Assembly (NCBI GenBank): GCA_947502635.1
Contig: CANNAN010000010.1
Coordinates: 1-64,000, forward strand
Length of the DNA stretch: 64,000 nucleotides
From: an uncultured Flavobacteriaceae bacterium
Lineage (GTDB): Bacteria; Bacteroidota; Bacteroidia; Flavobacteriales; Flavobacteriaceae
Direction of reading: 5' to 3'
Under the pieces are notes generated by a model. That model was not told where the DNA came from. It saw only the letters and a program-made list of their open reading frames with translations, and did no database searches. Below are positions 54,157-62,197 of the stretch, in pieces (positions within the stretch are counted from its first letter, which is position 1; each line of letters opens with the position of its first letter). A program made the translations under genes and the position numbers.

Positions 54157-57100
54157 ATGAATGACTTAAAATCACAGCTATTTTTAACTATACTCACATT
54201 TTGTACATTTTTTATTTCTATAAATATGAGTGCTCAGGTAAAAATATATGAAGGAAGAGAAACTATTGCTACTTACAAGCCAGAAAAGAATGAGATAAGC
54301 CCATTATTTTATACAGGTAGAGGTGTACAAGGCGCTGAGGGTCGAATATACCCTTATCCTTCACAAACCAACTTAGGAGAAACACTCTCGGATGAAACTT
54401 ATGAAATGGTGTATTTAGAAAACGAATTTATTAAGGTTAAAGTGCTTCCTGCTTTTGGGGGGCGTTTATTTTCTGCCATCGACAAAACAAACGGACATGA
54501 AATGTTTCATACTAACAGTGTTATAAAACCAGACTTAATAGGAACTCTTGGTGCGTGGGTATCTGGTGGTATAGAGTGGTGTTTTCCGCATCACCATAGA
54601 ACCACAACGATGTTGCCAAGTGATTATAGATTGGTGAAAAACGAAGATGGAAGTGCGACTATCTGGATTGGAGAAACCGAAAAGACGATTCGTGCCAGAG
54701 GCATAGTTGGTATAACTTTACATCCAAACAAGTCTTATATTGAAGTGGATTATCGTTTAAATAATACAAGTACGAAAACTAAAGCTTTTCTGTTTTGGGC
54801 AAATGTGGCAATTACGGCAAATAATGACTTTAGAACTTTTTGGCCGCCAAGTCAAGAAATTGGTGTTTTTCATAATAACAGAAATTTTATTCAATGGCCA
54901 CTTTCTAATAAAACAGATAACTATGGAAGAACCAGTTATGAAAAAGATGTGGATTTAACTTGGTGGAGAAACCATCCAGATCCAGTTTCATTCTTTATGT
55001 GGGACATTAAAGAAGGTTTTATTGGAGGATATGATTATGGTGTAAATGCAGGTACAGTTCATGTTGGAGATCCTTATGAGAATAATGCCTCAAAACTGTG
55101 GCAGTTTGGTCCTGGTCTTCAGGGGAAAAATGCCCGACGAAAATTAACAGATGATGGCAAAGCTTATGTTGAACTTATGACTGGAACATTCTCTAATAAT
55201 CAACCTGATTATAGTTGGATTCTTCCGCACTCTGTAAAAGATGCTAAAAACTATTGGTATCCTATTCGGGATTTAGAAATTGTAAAAAACGCTAATACTA
55301 ATGCTTCTGTTACACTTCAGATGCGAAACTCAAAAACAGTGTTTTATGGATTCAATACGACACAAAATTTTAATGATACTAAATACATCCTAAAATATGA
55401 TGATGAAATCATAGCAGAAGGAATTATCAATATTGGGCCAGCGAAACCATTTACCTCTACATATAAAGGCAAAAAAGCGATAGATGAATTTAATCTAAGC
55501 ATTCAGCTTTTTGATAAAAATGACAAAGAATTGGTTTCATATAAACCATACAAGCCCAAACGACCAGAATTACCAAAGCCTCAAGAATATATTAAGACTG
55601 CAGAAGATATTAATTCTGTTGAAGATTTATACCTTACAGGAAGATTTGTAGACCAATTTAATCGTCCGGGAAAAAATCCAGATGATTATTATTTAAAAGC
55701 ACTTGAAATTTCACCAAATGACTACCGAACAAATATCGCTTTAGGGATTAGAAGGGTAAATCAAACCAAGTATAAAGAGGCATTAATTTACTTTCAAACA
55801 GCATCCGATAAGCTAAAAATAAAATATTACCAACCTAAAGAAGGTGAATTATATTATTATTTAGGACTGGCGTACAGAGGGCTTGGAAACATGGAGAAGG
55901 CTTATAAAAATTTTGCCAGAGCAACTTGGTATTACCAATGGTTTTCTTCAGGGAATTATCAGTTGGCTCAAATGGAGAGCTTAAATGGGAATTATGAAAA
56001 AGCACTTGATTATATTTCAGAAGCATATACTAGTAATAATAGAGATGGAAGAATAGTTGTGCTTTATAGTGCACTTCTTAGAAAATTAGGAAATATTGAA
56101 AAAGCGACAATACTAATAAACCAATTGATAGCTTATGATCCTTTAAATTTTTCTGCACTTTACGAGAAAGAATTACTAAGTGGTAAAAATTCGATGCAGT
56201 TATGGCATAAAAATATGCAAGAAATAGATAATAATTACTTGGAAATTGCTGTTAACTATATGAATGCAGGCTTGTACAAAGATGGTATTGACTTACTATC
56301 TTCTATAAATGAAATTAAAAACCCATTAATTCATTATTATTTATCGTACTTCTATACGCAATCTGGAGACAGAAGTAAAGCGTTGTCTGCTTTAAATGCC
56401 GTTGAAAATTTATCATTAGATTATTGTTTTCCTTATAGAGAAGAGTCGGAATATGTACTAAAAAATGCTATCAGGTTAGATATCCAAAAAGCGACATCTT
56501 TTTATTTATTGGGTAATTTATTATATGACAATAGAAAAGAAGATGCTATTAACGCATGGAAAAAAGCCAGTGAATTTAATGATGCAATTCCTATGGTATG
56601 GAGAAATTTAGCTTTTAGTTCTTATCATAATAATAAGGATACGGAACAAGCTGTTAATTATATGTCCAAAGCAATAGCATTGCGAAATAATATACCACTT
56701 TGGTACTCAGAATTATCTAAATATTATGATGGATCTGATGCCGATTATAAAGAATGTTTAGTCATATTAGAGAATAATATAGATATGGTAAAACAAGACG
56801 TACAAGCTCCTAAAACACTTGTAGAGCTATATAATTTAGATGGTTCTTATGATAAAGCCATAGATTTTTTATCCAATCATCATTTTAGAACTTGGGAAGG
56901 TGGAAGAAAAACGTATTGGCATTATGTAGATGCCAATACGTTAAAAGCGTTAGAATTGGCTAATGCAAAAAAATATGAGGCGGCCATACAATATTTAGAT
57001 GCCGCTATGATATATCCTGAAAATTTAGAGGTTGGCAAACCAACTCATGATGAAAAGAATGCTTTAATTCATTACTTAAAAGCCGAAGTTTATTCTAAAA

Positions 57101-57474
57101 TGCAGAATAGTAAAAAAGCAAAGACTAGCTATCAAAGTAGTGTGAATTCTAATAATGGAAGAGGTATGTATGATCTGCTATACTTTCAAGCTGAATCTTA
57201 TAAGAAATTAGGTAATAGAGAAAAAGCCAATACGTTATTCGAATCACTAATAGAAAGAGGTAAAGCATACAGAGAAAGAGGAAGTAGTAAAACGTTGGTT
57301 GCTGTTGAAGAAGCTTCAGCTACAAATAGTAAAGCAATCTCATATTCATATTATCTGGAAGCCTTAGGAAATAAAGGTTTGGGCAAATCAAATGAAGCAG
57401 AACAATTGTTTAAAAAAGCTCTGGATATTTATAAAAACAATTTGTGGGCAAAAATTATGAGGGATTATAATTAA
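54157..57474 (+). CDS. DUF5107-TPR exported protein (mutarotase-like fold)
   Basis: A 1105-residue protein. The start at 54157 is preferred because it gives a compact signal peptide (MNDLKSQLFLTILTFCTFFI); an earlier ATG would add 13 residues. The first 380 residues are a DUF5107 domain related to galactose-mutarotase-like folds (VLPAFGGRLFSAIDKTNGHE; GGIEWCFPHHHR, with His residues usual in that fold; DLTWWRNHPDPVSFFMWDIK). The rest is a long array of TPR helices (for example YYYLGLAYRGLGNMEKAYKN). It is probably a periplasmic carbohydrate-processing or -binding enzyme. The neighbouring membrane regulator suggests carbohydrate-dependent control. Activity is not known. Confidence 0.78.
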   Translation: MNDLKSQLFLTILTFCTFFISINMSAQVKIYEGRETIATYKPEKNEISPLFYTGRGVQGAEGRIYPYPSQTNLGETLSDETYEMVYLENEFIKVKVLPAFGGRLFSAIDKTNGHEMFHTNSVIKPDLIGTLGAWVSGGIEWCFPHHHRTTTMLPSDYRLVKNEDGSATIWIGETEKTIRARGIVGITLHPNKSYIEVDYRLNNTSTKTKAFLFWANVAITANNDFRTFWPPSQEIGVFHNNRNFIQWPLSNKTDNYGRTSYEKDVDLTWWRNHPDPVSFFMWDIKEGFIGGYDYGVNAGTVHVGDPYENNASKLWQFGPGLQGKNARRKLTDDGKAYVELMTGTFSNNQPDYSWILPHSVKDAKNYWYPIRDLEIVKNANTNASVTLQMRNSKTVFYGFNTTQNFNDTKYILKYDDEIIAEGIINIGPAKPFTSTYKGKKAIDEFNLSIQLFDKNDKELVSYKPYKPKRPELPKPQEYIKTAEDINSVEDLYLTGRFVDQFNRPGKNPDDYYLKALEISPNDYRTNIALGIRRVNQTKYKEALIYFQTASDKLKIKYYQPKEGELYYYLGLAYRGLGNMEKAYKNFARATWYYQWFSSGNYQLAQMESLNGNYEKALDYISEAYTSNNRDGRIVVLYSALLRKLGNIEKATILINQLIAYDPLNFSALYEKELLSGKNSMQLWHKNMQEIDNNYLEIAVNYMNAGLYKDGIDLLSSINEIKNPLIHYYLSYFYTQSGDRSKALSALNAVENLSLDYCFPYREESEYVLKNAIRLDIQKATSFYLLGNLLYDNRKEDAINAWKKASEFNDAIPMVWRNLAFSSYHNNKDTEQAVNYMSKAIALRNNIPLWYSELSKYYDGSDADYKECLVILENNIDMVKQDVQAPKTLVELYNLDGSYDKAIDFLSNHHFRTWEGGRKTYWHYVDANTLKALELANAKKYEAAIQYLDAAMIYPENLEVGKPTHDEKNALIHYLKAEVYSKMQNSKKAKTSYQSSVNSNNGRGMYDLLYFQAESYKKLGNREKANTLFESLIERGKAYRERGSSKTLVAVEEASATNSKAISYSYYLEALGNKGLGKSNEAEQLFKKALDIYKNNLWAKIMRDYN

Positions 57475-57522
57475 AAGGTGGTTTGGGGTTATTATCCAAA
57501 AATGTTTTTTGGAATGTAATTA

Positions 57523-58002
57523 TTAATTTTTCAATAGTTTAGAGATGAATTTTTCCTGTTTACTGGTCATGCTACCTAGAAATAAACATGGGTCAATTTC
57601 ATAACCATCTGAAAGTGTTTTTTTACAGTTTGCTTTTTTTAGTTTGATATTTTTTGAAAACGAACTAATATCTATCTCTTGAATTAATTTATTGTTTTCA
57701 AAAAAAGCAATATTAATATCATAATCAGAATCAAGAACATGTTTGTTTTCTACCTTTTTAATATGTTTAAAAAGTTTACATATTTCTTTTTCTGAAAGCT
57801 TCTTTTCTTTTTTTATTTTTTTCACCTCTGTTGTGTTTTCTTCCAAATTAAAAGAAGGCGCGCTAGATGTTTTACTTTTTATTGAAAATACTGTGAGTTT
57901 AACGTTATCAAAATCTAAATTTTTGAAAAAATTAATATCTGTAGATTGTTGACCAAATAGTATAGTTGATTTTAAGAAAATTACAAAATAAATAAATTTC
58001 AT
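57523..58002 (-). CDS. Putative exported immunity protein next to T6SS effector
   Basis: A 159-residue protein with a Sec signal (MKFIYFVIFLKSTILFGQQ) and a Lys-rich middle (VKKIKKEKKLSEKEICKLFK). It has two C-terminal Cys (KANCKKTLSDGYEIDPCLF) that could form a disulfide. I recognise no family. It is the last gene of the T6SS operon, 3 nt after the candidate effector, in the usual place of an immunity gene. Export to the periplasm is expected for protection against an effector that acts there. The assignment rests on position and the signal peptide only. Confidence 0.5.
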   Translation of the reverse strand: MKFIYFVIFLKSTILFGQQSTDINFFKNLDFDNVKLTVFSIKSKTSSAPSFNLEENTTEVKKIKKEKKLSEKEICKLFKHIKKVENKHVLDSDYDINIAFFENNKLIQEIDISSFSKNIKLKKANCKKTLSDGYEIDPCLFLGSMTSKQEKFISKLLKN

Positions 58003-58005
58003 AGT

Positions 58006-59019
58006 TTATAGCTTTTCAAATTTTTCTATTGTTTTTTTGTCATACAGCCCATAATTACCAGAGTCAGTTTTTATTCCCATATGTTGCGTATAAAACTCCA
58101 CATTACTACTTGTTTTGCTACTAATAATAAAAGTAGGAACTATTTCTGCATATGTTGCTGGTAATGCTGCATAAACATTTATATCACCATACTTAGCTAA
58201 ATAACCTGCGAAAACTAATCTATATTGTATAGCAGCAATCTTTTTTATTTCTTTGAAAGTCAATTGGATTTTATCTGATAATTTAAATGTTTTGCTAAGG
58301 CTGTCATTGATAATGTCTATACATTCGGTTTTTACAAAGTGATTGCTTTTGTAACTGAAAATTTCAGAATCTTTGATGGGTTTTGAGGATGAATAGCTTG
58401 GGTTTTTTCTAATTCTTGAAAAGAAATAATTTAAATCTCGGGGAAAACTGCATCCCCATATTTTTACAAATCCATTAACATCCATACTATTATTGAAATA
58501 TGTTCCTTGAACTAAAACATCCTCTCGTCTCATATCTATATCAATTGGATCGGATTCTGATGTATTTGCAAGAATAGGGCCATTCCAGTAAGCATGTGAA
58601 AAAACATGGACTTCTTTTAATGAATTAGGGTCCTTTATGCTTATCTCTTCTATAATTTTATAGATAACATCTTTTGTTATGTAATTTGTCTTTCCAAGTG
58701 AATCAAAACTATGCCCTATAGCATAATTTTTTTTAGTTATTTCATCATAATCAATAACCTTTTTAGTTTTTTTATCTTCTGTTATGGTTATCTTTCCTGA
58801 CAAAATATCAATGTTATAAATAACTAGTGTTTCCTTGCTATTAATATTTGATAATATTCTGGTTTTTTCTTTATCAGCATATTTTTTAAAAGACCAAATG
58901 TCATGATAATCAAGACCAGATACGAGGATGTAATTTTTAATTACTTTACTTTTTACTTTTGGAACTTTTATAGGTGTCTTAGTGTTAGAATACCCTTTAA
59001 TTACTATTGATCCTGCCAT
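58006..59019 (-). CDS. Candidate T6SS effector with caspase-like His/Cys pair
   Basis: A 337-residue protein without a signal peptide, 1 nt downstream of an extended TssD (Hcp) gene. The N-terminus has strands YILVSGLDYHD and TLVIYNIDILSG. HVFSHAYWNGPIL (His142) and, 48 residues later, GFVKIWGCSF (Cys190) follow. A His followed by a Cys, each at the end of a hydrophobic strand, is the arrangement seen in caspase-like clan CD peptidases and in DUF4347-like domains ('SHG' and 'yGC'). A C-terminal segment INVYAALPATYAEIVPTF resembles the end of uncharacterised toxin-like proteins. A catalytic role for His142/Cys190 is inferred. It would be carried by the neighbouring TssD tube. Confidence 0.55.
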   Translation of the reverse strand: MAGSIVIKGYSNTKTPIKVPKVKSKVIKNYILVSGLDYHDIWSFKKYADKEKTRILSNINSKETLVIYNIDILSGKITITEDKKTKKVIDYDEITKKNYAIGHSFDSLGKTNYITKDVIYKIIEEISIKDPNSLKEVHVFSHAYWNGPILANTSESDPIDIDMRREDVLVQGTYFNNSMDVNGFVKIWGCSFPRDLNYFFSRIRKNPSYSSSKPIKDSEIFSYKSNHFVKTECIDIINDSLSKTFKLSDKIQLTFKEIKKIAAIQYRLVFAGYLAKYGDINVYAALPATYAEIVPTFIISSKTSSNVEFYTQHMGIKTDSGNYGLYDKKTIEKFEKL

Positions 59020-59020
59020 T

Positions 59021-59713
59021 TTAATTTTCTTGTAATATCGCTTTTAAAGGAATATTTACAACATCCCTATCAATTTGAATTTCGAGTTTGTCGTCATCAA
59101 GTTTCGACCCATTATATTCATAATCTAATTTGCTATCATCCAAATCTAACTCATAGACTTCTCCAACAGCATTAAGACTTTCAACTACTAAAATAATTTC
59201 ATCGTCAACTTCGATTTCTTCTTTATCAATGATATGGCCGTTTAAATCTTCAATATGGTATCCTATTATTGTGGGTTCCTCTTCACTAATCACTGTCTCC
59301 TCAATTTCAACAAATGGATTGTTGGGATTCCAAGTTTCTTGATGAATGGTCTCCCGTATTTTCATAATACCCCATCCAATAGAAATATTCATGCAAAGGG
59401 GCATTTCTCCCACAGCAGTAAACTCTTCAGAAAGTGAAAGTATTTGCGCATTAGCAAATTCCATTTTAAATAAGGTACTTAGTCCATCTCTTTTATAAAA
59501 TACAATTTCACCTTGACATTTCGCTGTTGGAGAGATTACAGACTCATAAAAAAAACTATCATCTCTGGTAGATTCTATAATAAAGTTTAGTCTACCTCCA
59601 ATAGGTTTACCTGTAGGTCGACCATTAACATCAGAAAATCGAGAAAACACTTGGCTAGCATTAAGAATGTGACGTTTTTCATCGTTTATAAATAATTTGG
59701 CTAGAAAACTCAT
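59021..59713 (-). CDS. tssD: TssD (Hcp-type) T6SS tube protein with C-terminal extension
   Basis: A 230-residue protein. The first 140 residues are TssD-like: MSFLAKLFINDEKRHILNAS, GRPTGKPIGGRLNFIIEST, EIVFYKRDGLSTLFKMEFAN and SISIGWG-like strands of the Hcp ring. About 90 more residues form an acidic Ig-like extension (GYHIEDLNGHIIDKEEIEVD ... LDDDKLEIQIDRDVVNIPL) that standard 130-residue tube subunits lack. Such an extended TssD is likely a cargo carrier placed beside its effector. The gene is 10 nt downstream of tssK and 1 nt upstream of the effector, so translation is probably coupled. Confidence 0.82.
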   Translation of the reverse strand: MSFLAKLFINDEKRHILNASQVFSRFSDVNGRPTGKPIGGRLNFIIESTRDDSFFYESVISPTAKCQGEIVFYKRDGLSTLFKMEFANAQILSLSEEFTAVGEMPLCMNISIGWGIMKIRETIHQETWNPNNPFVEIEETVISEEEPTIIGYHIEDLNGHIIDKEEIEVDDEIILVVESLNAVGEVYELDLDDSKLDYEYNGSKLDDDKLEIQIDRDVVNIPLKAILQEN

Positions 59714-59723
59714 GAGTTATTAT

Positions 59724-60881
59724 TTAATCTAAAAGGAAACTTCTTCTTCTTTTTACTTCGTCATTTTTTTCTACAACCTCTTCTTTTACAAAAATATTAG
59801 AGTCAGATTTTTTTCCAATATAATCCAGCTCATTTAATTTTTTAAACAAGGACAGCATAAGTCTGGTAAAAGATGATATTTTATATAGTGAAGCATTAAT
59901 ATCTGTATGAACATACTCTAAGTCTATCATATCTATAAGTACATTTTCAAAAGCCCCTTGATTTAAATCACACCAATCTGTAAGATAATTTAGTAAATCT
60001 TCTTTTCCTGTACCTATATAAATATCTAAACTGCTTTTTATAGTTCTGGCTAAACTGACTTGTTTTGAGATCATAGATATTGGAGGCTCGTACTTATCTT
60101 CTAGTCTAGACTCCGATATGTTATTATTTAAATACTGTAACGTTCTTTCGGCTAAATGTAATACCATATGCGCCAATTCGTTGGTTTGCTTTTTTTGATG
60201 TACTTTTTGAATAATATGCATCGAATAAGCTTCCATTTGATTTAAAAAGGCATTAAGCTCTGTGAATGTGAATTTTAAATCGGGATGGCTTTGTATAGAA
60301 CTACATGGCGGTATAAAATCTTCATATAAAGTAGGCGTATTGTCTACTAAAATAACTTTACCAATGGTTAAATGGTATAAGCCTAGTTCTTTTTTAGATA
60401 TTTGAGATTTAGGTAAAACATCTAGTGTGTATTCTGGTAATGTGTAAGGGTGCCTAGGAGGTTCTTCCTCTGGGTCTGCATTACCTATAGGAATGTTTTT
60501 AAAAGGATTTACTTTAAGAACAACGTACCATTCTGTTTCTTCCTGATTAATTGTATAACTATGCTTTAATATGTACCCCGATTGTTCTAATAACTCTTTG
60601 GTCTCTTTGGTAATATGTATTTGATGGCCTCCTAATGTAACTGCTATACATTTATTTAGTACAATGGCTATTGAGTCTTGTCCATCTAAAGATATTGAGA
60701 CATCTATTGAGCTTTCCGAGTCGTTAAAACCTGGTAGAAGCCCAAAATTAATAGGCGTGATATTTTTTTTAATCGCATTATTTAAAGAGGATAAAAGGGC
60801 GTTTTCAGATTCAATAAAATGACCTTTATTGATTTTCATCCCATCTATCCAGTTTACTCTATAATTAGTGTTAGAATCCAT
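59724..60881 (-). CDS. tssK: Type VI secretion baseplate subunit TssK
   Basis: A 385-residue baseplate adaptor. The N-terminus YRVNWIDGMKINKGHFIESE matches the 'vqWxeGmll.phHFq' opening of TssK, followed by the shoulder domain beta strands and a proline-rich PEEEPPRHPYTLPEYTLDVL. Helices at about 200-345 (LNAFLNQMEAYSMHIIQKVH) form the trimerisation region. It docks the tail to the membrane complex in other T6SS. It sits between the PKD-domain protein gene and tssD. Length is slightly shorter than in Proteobacteria, as usual for subtype-iii systems. Confidence 0.85.
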   Translation of the reverse strand: MDSNTNYRVNWIDGMKINKGHFIESENALLSSLNNAIKKNITPINFGLLPGFNDSESSIDVSISLDGQDSIAIVLNKCIAVTLGGHQIHITKETKELLEQSGYILKHSYTINQEETEWYVVLKVNPFKNIPIGNADPEEEPPRHPYTLPEYTLDVLPKSQISKKELGLYHLTIGKVILVDNTPTLYEDFIPPCSSIQSHPDLKFTFTELNAFLNQMEAYSMHIIQKVHQKKQTNELAHMVLHLAERTLQYLNNNISESRLEDKYEPPISMISKQVSLARTIKSSLDIYIGTGKEDLLNYLTDWCDLNQGAFENVLIDMIDLEYVHTDINASLYKISSFTRLMLSLFKKLNELDYIGKKSDSNIFVKEEVVEKNDEVKRRRSFLLD

Positions 60882-60897
60882 ATTAATCGCTGCTTAT

Positions 60898-61878
60898 TTA
60901 TAAAATGCCAAATCTACTATGCTTAATGCCCACAGACTTAATGCAATTAGAACCTTCTTCTCTGTAAATGGTTAATTGTTTGATTTTTAATCGTTTTCCT
61001 CTGATTTTTTCGCAGAATAAAAGAAAAGATACTTCTTTACCATTCACTATAACCGTTTTGTTAATATTGCCGCAAAAATATTCTGAAAAAGTATTAGCAG
61101 TAAGCTTGTTTTGTGATATTAACATTAACTTATTTTTAAATTGAGATTCATTAATAAGAGGCACCGCAATTAAATTGCCATCGGAGTCTGATTCGCCCGT
61201 TGGATTCGCTTTTATATTATCTCTAATATTTCTATTCGTTCCAGTAATGGGGGTGATGTCATCATCTTCTTCCTCTAAAGCTAATACCATGATTCGCTTT
61301 TCTGCAATATGATTTACATCGCCATTTATTATCAATGAAATAGTTTTTAAGCCCGCTTCTTTATAAGCATATTCTGCTATCCTGTTTGTATCGTTTACTT
61401 CGGCAGTTTCTCCAAATCGCCACTCCCAGGTAGAGGCATTGTTTGTTTCGTCTTCAACAATTAATATTTCTCCAACTTTAATGGTGCGTGGAATTTTAAA
61501 TATTGGAAGTTTCGTAGAGTCTATAACAAATAGTTTCTCTTTAATTGTAATGGTTTTTGTTGTTTCACAAATATTATTAACTATTAATTTTACAGTATAC
61601 TCTCCTGGGTTTTTATAAAAGTGCAATGCTTCTTTATTTGTAGAAATTTCGGAGTCGTCTCCAAAATCCCAAGCCCAAGAATTAGCATTTTCTGTATTAT
61701 CTTTAAATTTTATAAGCTCATCTTGTCTAAATTCTCTAGCATTTATGCTTAATACAACATCTTGGCAAGGTGCATATTTAGTATATCTATAAGCGAGTAC
61801 AGATGCAGAAATTAAAAAAGCTATTAAAAATAAGTAGATAACGTTCTTGTCTAAATGTTTTGATTTTTGCTTGTTCAT
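60898..61878 (-). CDS. Inner-membrane PKD-domain protein of T6SSiii (TssP/TssO-like candidate)
   Basis: A 326-residue protein with one N-terminal membrane span (about 13-30, VIYLFLIAFLISASVLAY) and a periplasmic portion. Two PKD-like domains (about 38-110 and 125-205) show the WAWDFGDDSEIS and WEWRFGETAEVND signatures. After an acidic linker (LALEEEDDDITPI) there is a C-terminal domain ending IKSVGIKHSRFGIL. Bacteroidota T6SS lack TssJLM and instead use proteins such as TssN, O, P, Q and R to cross the envelope. This gene lies between tssF and tssK, so it is a good candidate for one of those. Which letter applies cannot be decided here. Confidence 0.6.
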   Translation of the reverse strand: MNKQKSKHLDKNVIYLFLIAFLISASVLAYRYTKYAPCQDVVLSINAREFRQDELIKFKDNTENANSWAWDFGDDSEISTNKEALHFYKNPGEYTVKLIVNNICETTKTITIKEKLFVIDSTKLPIFKIPRTIKVGEILIVEDETNNASTWEWRFGETAEVNDTNRIAEYAYKEAGLKTISLIINGDVNHIAEKRIMVLALEEEDDDITPITGTNRNIRDNIKANPTGESDSDGNLIAVPLINESQFKNKLMLISQNKLTANTFSEYFCGNINKTVIVNGKEVSFLLFCEKIRGKRLKIKQLTIYREEGSNCIKSVGIKHSRFGIL

Positions 61879-62197
61879 TAATTTGTAGATAAAAACTTCC
61901 TTAGCTAAGGAATAGTATTATAATGTAAATTTAAATATTTTAATAGTTTTTCGATTCATTTTAGCAAAAAAAAGGATGCTTAATTTTTAAACAGTTCGTT
62001 TTTTTACGATGAAAAGCCCTTAGCCTGAAAATTCTTGGACTCTCGGGCAGGGATTTCCTAGTCATTTAATTTGAAAACCACTAGAACTGTTAAAAAGGGC
62101 AGTTCTGGACGAGGTTATATACAGAACACAGGTTTTGACCCAAAAGGTCAAAACCTGTGTTCTGCTTGATTGCGAATTAATGAATGCTTCGAATAAA
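61879..62197. other. Intergenic stretch in the T6SS operon
   Basis: A 319-nt non-coding gap between tssF and the PKD-protein gene, long for an operon. It holds the hairpin at 62122-62164 and, near 62070-62108, a weaker pair (AGAACTG / CAGTTCT). The rest is AT-rich without a recognised gene. A separate promoter for the distal genes could lie here. Confidence 0.4.
62122..62164. terminator. Perfect 19-bp hairpin after tssF
   Basis: CAGAACACAGGTTTTGACC is followed by a 5-nt loop (CAAAA) and its exact reverse complement. The stem has 19 of 19 pairs and sits 34 nt downstream of the tssF stop (minus strand). There is no obvious U-tract on either side, so it may be a Rho-independent terminator of weak type, an mRNA-processing site or a transcript-stability element. 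Confidence 0.6.
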
